From NCBI GenBank assembly GCA_030620575.1, contig JAUXEL010000050.1, forward strand, positions 1 through 10,578: DNA of 10,578 nucleotides. The letters are read 5' to 3'. This stretch comes from Fidelibacterota bacterium (GTDB taxonomy: Bacteria > Fidelibacterota > Fidelibacteria > Fidelibacterales > Fidelibacteraceae). The translations under genes and the position numbers were made by a program. Of the stretch, positions 7,358 through 10,578 are shown piece after piece. The notes under the pieces were generated by a model that made no database searches, was not told the DNA's origin, and was given only the letters and a program-made list of their open reading frames with translations. The first letter of the stretch is position 1, and each line of letters begins with the position of its first letter.

Positions 7358-7378
7358 TAATCTGTGTAATCTGTGGAT
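7358..7378 (-). repeat. 9-mer repeat block, copy 3 (inverted, just upstream of the CAT-like gene)
   Basis: Read on the minus strand, this block begins ATCCACAGATTACACAGAT, matching the first 19 nt of copy 1 at 17 positions; both differences are G to A. It lies in inverted orientation to copies 1 and 2. A TTTAA-containing edge is found on the inner side of both (6772-6777 and 7351-7355). Copies 1 and 3 therefore form imperfect inverted repeats around a segment of about 640 bp that holds the GxxExxY gene. The block ends 3 nt before the AAGGAT ribosome-binding site of the CAT-like gene. Confidence 0.62.
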
Positions 7379-7394
7379 AATAAGGATATCTATC

Positions 7395-8024
7395 ATGAAA
7401 CATATCATCAACATCGACACATGGGACCGCAAAAGCAATTTCTTGCACTTTATGACATACAGCAATCCATATTTTGGGATTACCTGTAATGTGGACTGTA
7501 CGAAAGCACGCAAATATGCAAAAGCACAGGGTATTTCCTTTTTTCTGTATTATTTTTATCAGTCACTCAGCGCGGCCAATGCCATCCCGGTCTTCCGTAC
7601 ACGTTTGGAAGACAAAAACCCTGTTATCTATGATATGGTTCACGGCTCACCCACCGTTTTGCGAAATGACGGTGGACTGGGATTTGCGATGTTGGAATAT
7701 GTTGATACCCTTCCCGAATTTCTTAAAAAAGCTGTTCCAGAACTAGCGCAGGTCAAAGCACAAACTTACCTGGACGCATCGCAAGATTGTCCGGACACTA
7801 TTTATTATTCTATCCTTCCGTGGATCCGCTTTACATCGGTATCCCACCCGTTGGATCTCCCCAACACGGAAGGCGTTCCCATATTTACTTTCGGAAAAAC
7901 CTTCAATGAAGAAGACCGTCTGATGATGCCTGTGGGTATCCATGCTCACCATGCACTCGTAGATGGCATGCATATTGCAGAATTTGTAGCTGCCTTTCAA
8001 GAACGTTTGAATCGTAAGTCGTGA
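7395..8024 (+). CDS. Chloramphenicol O-acetyltransferase family protein (type A-like CAT)
   Basis: CAT enzymes are cytoplasmic trimers that move acetyl from acetyl-CoA to the 3-hydroxyl of chloramphenicol. This 209-residue protein is close to the usual 210-220. Family landmarks are all present. The catalytic His is His186 in HAHHALVDGMH, with structural Asp190. Arg12 in DTWDRK matches the arginine that pairs with that Asp. Ser139 and Trp143 in SILPWIRFTS match Ser148 and Trp152 of CAT-III. GKTF and DRLMMPVGI (174-182) fit the segment before the active site. AAGGAT (7382-7387) lies 7 nt before the ATG. The gene stands alone between the GxxExxY module and the efflux operon. Similarity alone does not prove chloramphenicol resistance; several CAT-like proteins in environmental bacteria may use other acceptors. 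The last codons (RKS and stop) lie in a heptamer repeat. Confidence 0.92.
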   Translation: MKHIINIDTWDRKSNFLHFMTYSNPYFGITCNVDCTKARKYAKAQGISFFLYYFYQSLSAANAIPVFRTRLEDKNPVIYDMVHGSPTVLRNDGGLGFAMLEYVDTLPEFLKKAVPELAQVKAQTYLDASQDCPDTIYYSILPWIRFTSVSHPLDLPNTEGVPIFTFGKTFNEEDRLMMPVGIHAHHALVDGMHIAEFVAAFQERLNRKS

Positions 8025-8047
8025 GTCGTAAACGGTAAACACTAAAC
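8013..8047 (+). repeat. Tandem degenerate heptamer repeat (CGTRARY-like) spanning the CAT stop codon
   Basis: Five 7-nt units lie in register: CGTAAGT (8013-8019), CGTGAGT (8020-8026), CGTAAAC (8027-8033), GGTAAAC (8034-8040) and ACTAAAC (8041-8047). The CAT-like gene reads into the first two units, and its TGA stop (8022-8024) falls inside the second unit. The register is exact and the units drift gradually, as expected of an old tandem array. Confidence 0.65.
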
Positions 8048-8063
8048 GATGTAAATATAACTC

Positions 8064-8083
8064 GGGACGGTCTCGACTGTCCC
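8064..8083 (+). other. GC-rich hairpin downstream of the CAT-like gene
   Basis: GGGACGGTC (8064-8072) and GACTGTCCC (8075-8083) pair over 9 positions with one G-U wobble and a two-base centre; in practice the loop would open to about four bases. It is the most stable hairpin in the spacer and lies 40 nt after the CAT stop, so it may act as a transcription end or mRNA stabiliser. No T-tract follows, so a standard intrinsic terminator is not supported. It could also be a REP-like palindrome. Confidence 0.45.
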
Positions 8084-8186
8084 CTACAATCTTATAAATA
8101 TATTTCCAAATCATAATAGATATTCCTCCATCACGAATCTTCAGGATTGAATCTCATGATAATACAATATTACTTGGAGCTTGATT

Positions 8187-8212
8187 CCCAACTACGTTAA
8201 AACTTCGTTGGG
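8187..8212. repeat. Short inverted repeat CCCAAC/GTTGGG
   Basis: CCCAAC (8187-8192) and GTTGGG (8207-8212) are exact inverted copies separated by 14 nt, inside the gene-free spacer. The inner ends also carry ACG and TTCG but do not extend the stem cleanly. The function is unknown. Confidence 0.3.
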
Positions 8213-8223
8213 CATGCTTGCCT

Positions 8224-8265
8224 CTTGAATCTTCACTTTAATCTTTTTCCTTTATTCTTTTATCT
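8224..8265 (+). repeat. Possible pyrimidine-rich heptamer array
   Basis: Six 7-nt units can be read in register: CTTGAAT, CTTCACT, TTAATCT, TTTTCCT, TTATTCT and TTTATCT. Every unit has T at positions 2 and 7, and five have C at position 6. The strong T bias of the stretch makes chance more likely than for the other heptamer blocks. It ends 20 nt before the first tetR operator. Confidence 0.4.
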
Positions 8266-8285
8266 TTCAGCGCCATCCGGCGCCG

Positions 8286-8301
8286 CTTACCGCTCGGTAA
8301 G
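8286..8301. promoter_or_regulatory. TetR operator O1 (upstream of -35)
   Basis: CTTACCGCTCGGTAAG has perfect 7-bp arms (CTTACCG/CGGTAAG) around a two-base centre, typical of a TetR-family operator. It ends 6 nt before the -35 box of the tetR promoter. It matches O2 (8333-8348) at 14 of 16 positions. A small GCGCC/GGCGC hairpin (8270-8283) abuts its left side. Confidence 0.75.
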
Positions 8302-8307
8302 TTTTTC

Positions 8308-8336
8308 TTGACAATGGGATTTTTTTAACTTACTTT
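8308..8336 (+). promoter_or_regulatory. tetR-tolC operon promoter
   Basis: TTGACA (8308-8313) is a perfect -35 box. A 17-nt spacer (8314-8330) leads to TACTTT (8331-8336), a weaker -10 that keeps the key TA and final T. The -10 overlaps operator O2, and O1 lies just upstream of -35, so a bound repressor should block RNA polymerase. Transcription would start about 8343, giving a leader of roughly 23 nt. Confidence 0.65.
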
Positions 8337-8348
8337 CCGGTCGGTAAG
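8333..8348. promoter_or_regulatory. TetR operator O2 (overlapping -10 and start site)
   Basis: CTTTCCGGTCGGTAAG has the same 16-bp architecture as O1, with one mismatch between its arms. It can also be seen as part of a 24-bp imperfect palindrome (8327-8350) with outer arms AACTTAC and GTAAGTT. Its centre is 47 bp from the centre of O1. It covers the -10 box and probable transcription start. Confidence 0.75.
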
Positions 8349-8365
8349 TTAAATGGAGGCATAAA

Positions 8366-8956
8366 ATGATCGATACAACACATAACAAAATTCTTGAGGT
8401 CGCAGCGAAGATCTTTTCAGAAAAGGGCTACAATGCTACTTCGATGCGGGAGATCGCTGAAACATTAAACATCACTAAAGCGGCGCTTTATTATCATTTT
8501 TCAGGAAAAGAGGCAATATTTAGCGCCTGTATCACAGGTTCCCTGGATAAAATGGTTCAAACCTACGAGGACCTGGCAAAATCAAATGATCCTATTTGGG
8601 ACAAATTAGAAACAATGATAGGTGGTATTTTTACCTTTTCGCAATCCCGGCCGTATACCTTTAAATTGATCACCTTGTTAATATCGCAGAACTTTGACCG
8701 TGATATTGATAAACGCATGTTACGCAATTTCTTTAAACGGCAACAGAAATCTATCAACACAATTGTTCAAAAAGGTGTTAAACAGGGAGAAATACGTGAT
8801 GATATTCCTGTTAATTTGCTGGCATCCGGCATTTCCGGTCTTATTCATTATACCACCGGTCCAAAAATAAAAAAATTCCTGAAAATTAATTATACAAAGG
8901 AAGAACAAATCAATTATCTGATAAAACTTTTAAAAGGAGGTTTCGCAAAAAGATGA
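8366..8956 (+). CDS. TetR/AcrR-family transcriptional repressor of the efflux operon
   Basis: This 196-residue cytoplasmic regulator has a classic TetR DNA-binding region at about 5-52: ILEVAAKIFSEKGYNATSMR, then the helix-turn-helix EIAETLNITKAALYYHF (29-45) and the FSGKEAIF follow-on. Residues from about 60 form the helical ligand-binding and dimerisation domain, which is poorly conserved, so the inducer cannot be named. GGAGG (8355-8359) lies 6 nt before the ATG. It is the first gene of its operon and shares ATGA with tolC (8953-8956), so the two are translationally coupled. Two palindromes around its own promoter strongly suggest negative autoregulation and repression of the efflux genes. 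By analogy with other TetR-TolC-RND operons, a toxic small molecule would release it. Confidence 0.96.
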   Translation: MIDTTHNKILEVAAKIFSEKGYNATSMREIAETLNITKAALYYHFSGKEAIFSACITGSLDKMVQTYEDLAKSNDPIWDKLETMIGGIFTFSQSRPYTFKLITLLISQNFDRDIDKRMLRNFFKRQQKSINTIVQKGVKQGEIRDDIPVNLLASGISGLIHYTTGPKIKKFLKINYTKEEQINYLIKLLKGGFAKR

Positions 8957-10278
8957 AACGATTTATTATATTCATTAGTTTATTAACGGCGTTCCTTTTT
9001 GCTCGCGATATCACACTTGTCGAAGCAGAGAAGTTGGCGCTTGAAAACAATCTTCAAATCAAACTCTCTGAAGCTTCGTTAAAAAAAGCAAAGGTCTCCC
9101 GGCGAGAATCGCTTGCTAATTTTTTTCCCAGTATTAACTCATTTTATCAACTGACGGATAATTTGGAATTACCGGTTATGGTGGTTGATTTTGACGGTGA
9201 CGGCCCTGCTCCTCCTACTGAACTTACAATGGGAAAGGAATTTAGCTCAACAGCGGGAATTCAGCTTTCTTATCCGGTCTTTACCGGCGGTGCAATTATC
9301 AATGGGCAGTTGATGGCTTCCTCCATGGTGAATTTATCCGAATTAAGTCTGCGGGATCAGGTCAATACGGTTGTACACACCATCCGTGTTCTGTATTATC
9401 AGGCTCAGATGCTGGAATCGATGATCGATGCGACAAAACAGGGACTTGCTTCGGCTAAGGAAAATTACGAACTTGCACTAAAACGGCAGTTTGTCGGATT
9501 AGCCACCAAATTGGATGTACTTCAGGCACAGGTTCGTTATGAATCCTATAAGCCGCAGTTGGTATCTTTAGAAAACCAGAAAGTTTCAGTACTGACGAAT
9601 TTAAAGATTTATATCAATGATCCTTCACTTAAGGATATTCAAATTCCCGGTAGATTACAACAAATCCCCAATCCCTATGCCGAATTAGATATAGAAGATC
9701 TGTTAGAGATCACCCGGGACGAACGCCTTGAGCTTAAAATGGCTGAAGAACAAAAGAGAATGGCCACATACCAGCGAAATTTAATGTTAAGCGGTATTAT
9801 GCCAAAAGTACAGTTAGGCTCCAGTGTACAGTGGCAGGGTAATGCTGATGTGTTTGGCGATTTGGATCATTTGCGCAGTTCCAATATTTCCGTTAGTGTA
9901 TCTCTTCCTCTTTTTTCCGGTGGTAAACACGCAGCAAGTATACAAAAAGCAGCTATCGGAGTTAAGGAAGCGAATTATCAATATGAACAAATTGAAAATT
10001 ATATTTATTCCGATGTGGATGCAGCATACCGTAAAGTAAAAGAAACCCTCGAAAACATATATGCAACAGAAGGTGTGATCAAACAGGCGGAAGAAGCCCT
10101 GCGGCTTTCAAAATTGCTTTATGAAACCGGATCTGCCACACAACTGGAATTAATGACGGCAGAAAGCGGATATATCGGTGCACAGTCAAATCATATCAGC
10201 TCGGTATTTCAGTATAATATGGCTGTTGAAACTCTAAAAAAATCATTAAACAATTTACTAATAAATAGTGGAGAATAA
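8953..10278 (+). CDS. TolC-family outer-membrane efflux protein
   Basis: The 441-residue product is the expected length of a TolC/OEP channel, the outer-membrane exit duct of a tripartite efflux pump. Residues 1-17 form a signal peptide (KR, hydrophobic core, LFA end). The mature protein has the two OEP repeats. The first (about 20-215) opens with LVEAEKLALENNLQIKLSEA and carries YPVFTGG (107-113). The second (about 240-430) carries the matching LPLFSGG (318-324). Long Ala/Gln/Glu-rich helices follow each, including LYETGSATQLELMTAES near the C-terminus. The start overlaps the tetR stop by 4 nt; AGGAGG (8935-8940) lies 12 nt upstream, slightly long but clear. The stop is 1 nt from the adaptor gene's ATG. 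Substrate cannot be deduced. Confidence 0.96.
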   Translation: MKRFIIFISLLTAFLFARDITLVEAEKLALENNLQIKLSEASLKKAKVSRRESLANFFPSINSFYQLTDNLELPVMVVDFDGDGPAPPTELTMGKEFSSTAGIQLSYPVFTGGAIINGQLMASSMVNLSELSLRDQVNTVVHTIRVLYYQAQMLESMIDATKQGLASAKENYELALKRQFVGLATKLDVLQAQVRYESYKPQLVSLENQKVSVLTNLKIYINDPSLKDIQIPGRLQQIPNPYAELDIEDLLEITRDERLELKMAEEQKRMATYQRNLMLSGIMPKVQLGSSVQWQGNADVFGDLDHLRSSNISVSVSLPLFSGGKHAASIQKAAIGVKEANYQYEQIENYIYSDVDAAYRKVKETLENIYATEGVIKQAEEALRLSKLLYETGSATQLELMTAESGYIGAQSNHISSVFQYNMAVETLKKSLNNLLINSGE

Positions 10279-10279
10279 T

Positions 10280-10578
10280 ATGTCCAAGAAATTAATTATT
10301 CTTAGTTTACTTGCAATCGCTTTTTTGATTTCCTGCGGTGCTCCCGGTGGAAAATCGAAAGCCGCAACTGTAAATTACCAGGAAACCGTCAATGAGATCA
10401 AAACATTAACCGAAACGCTTTCGAATGATATAAGTGATGTTGAAGCACGCCGTTATCTTTCCAGGGTACGGAAAATTTTGCTTCCGACGGGCAATGGTGA
10501 AAATAAAAATGACCTTACTGTTATTCCTGTCAATGTGCGCCCTATAGAAGCGGGGAGCATTCTTGAAAAGGTACAATA
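10280..10578 (+). CDS. Lipoprotein periplasmic adaptor (membrane fusion protein) of an efflux pump, 3'-truncated by window edge
   Basis: The frame starts at ATG 10280, one base after the tolC stop, with GTGGAG (10268-10273) as ribosome-binding site, and runs off the window after 99 codons. The N-terminus is a lipoprotein signal: KK, a hydrophobic stretch, then lipobox LISC with Cys19 as the lipidated residue. Residues about 30-75 look helical and charged (YQETVNEIKTLTETLSNDIS, then VEARRYLSRVRKILLP). The sequence VIPVNVRPIEAGSILEKV (82-99) matches the first beta-strand region of RND/ABC membrane fusion proteins. Gene order tetR-tolC-adaptor supports this. The adaptor would join the TolC channel to an inner-membrane RND or ABC pump, whose gene is expected next. 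The 60-residue stretch between the lipid anchor and the core is longer than usual. Confidence 0.85.
   Translation, partial: MSKKLIILSLLAIAFLISCGAPGGKSKAATVNYQETVNEIKTLTETLSNDISDVEARRYLSRVRKILLPTGNGENKNDLTVIPVNVRPIEAGSILEKVQ

Larger units (their letters stand above)
8025..8365. other. Gene-free spacer between the CAT-like gene and tetR
   Basis: No coding region is convincing in these 341 nt; only very short open frames occur. In order it holds the end of the heptamer array (to 8047), a GC-rich hairpin (8064-8083), an unassigned AT-rich stretch (about 8090-8180), a CCCAAC/GTTGGG inverted repeat (8187-8212), a pyrimidine-rich heptamer array (8224-8265), a GCGCC/GGCGC hairpin (8270-8283), and the tetR control region (8286-8350). 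Confidence 0.7.

Noticed and set aside
6741..7378. Insertion sequence with terminal inverted repeats
   Set aside because: There is no transposase, the repeats are tandem 9-mers rather than unique ends, and no target-site duplication is clear. Kept only as a possible non-autonomous unit.
7134..7448. Minus-strand frame of 104 codons between the GxxExxY and CAT-like genes
   Set aside because: It crosses repeat blocks and overlaps the start of the CAT-like gene and end of the GxxExxY gene; the peptide shows only repeat translation (PQITQI) and no family motif.
8064..8083. Intrinsic terminator for the CAT-like gene
   Set aside because: The stem is good but no run of T follows; recorded as a hairpin instead.
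287..8265. CRISPR array
   Set aside because: Repeat units are 7-9 nt and directly tandem with no spacers; no cas genes are present.

Overview
The window looks like chromosomal DNA of an uncultured or poorly studied member of the FCB superphylum (Bacteroidota, Calditrichota, Neomarinimicrobiota, Cloacimonadota and relatives). The main pointers are a large secreted M6-type metalloprotease with a type IX secretion-like/FlgD-like C-terminal tail, a split glycine dehydrogenase (GcvPB as its own polypeptide), a nucleoside kinase with a threonyl-tRNA-synthetase-like N-terminus, and a TetR-TolC-lipoprotein adaptor efflux operon. Both the TolC protein and the lipoprotein imply a Gram-negative envelope. 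The phylum is inferred from gene content only and cannot be fixed from this window.

Layout. (1) 1-261: the 3' part of a four-helix-bundle (S23/IVS-type) gene, followed by a short heptamer repeat. (2) 315-3500, minus strand: the secreted multidomain protease. (3) 3501-3601: a compact divergent intergenic region in which promoter-like sequences for both directions share one -10 box. (4) 3602-6682: a two-gene operon, gcvPB and a nucleoside kinase, 3 nt apart. (5) 6683-8365: an accessory-looking zone with a perfect CRP-type palindrome, a GxxExxY gene bracketed by 9-mer repeat blocks, a chloramphenicol-acetyltransferase-family gene, and a 341-nt gene-free spacer with further repeats and hairpins. 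(6) 8366-10578: an efflux operon tetR-tolC-adaptor, running off the right edge, with a clear promoter and two palindromic operators.

How the genes work together. The efflux operon is the clearest unit. Its TetR repressor very likely binds the two 16-bp palindromes that bracket its promoter, and so controls itself, the outer-membrane channel and the adaptor. The inner-membrane pump gene is expected just past the window. gcvPB needs GcvPA, GcvH and GcvT, none of which is here.

The most unusual signal is a set of short degenerate tandem repeats (7-nt units in three places, 9-nt units in three places). One block lies on or directly against the stop codon of each of three genes: the protease, the GxxExxY gene and the CAT-like gene. 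No known complete new defence or mobile system is visible; the repeat/GxxExxY arrangement is the best candidate for something undescribed.
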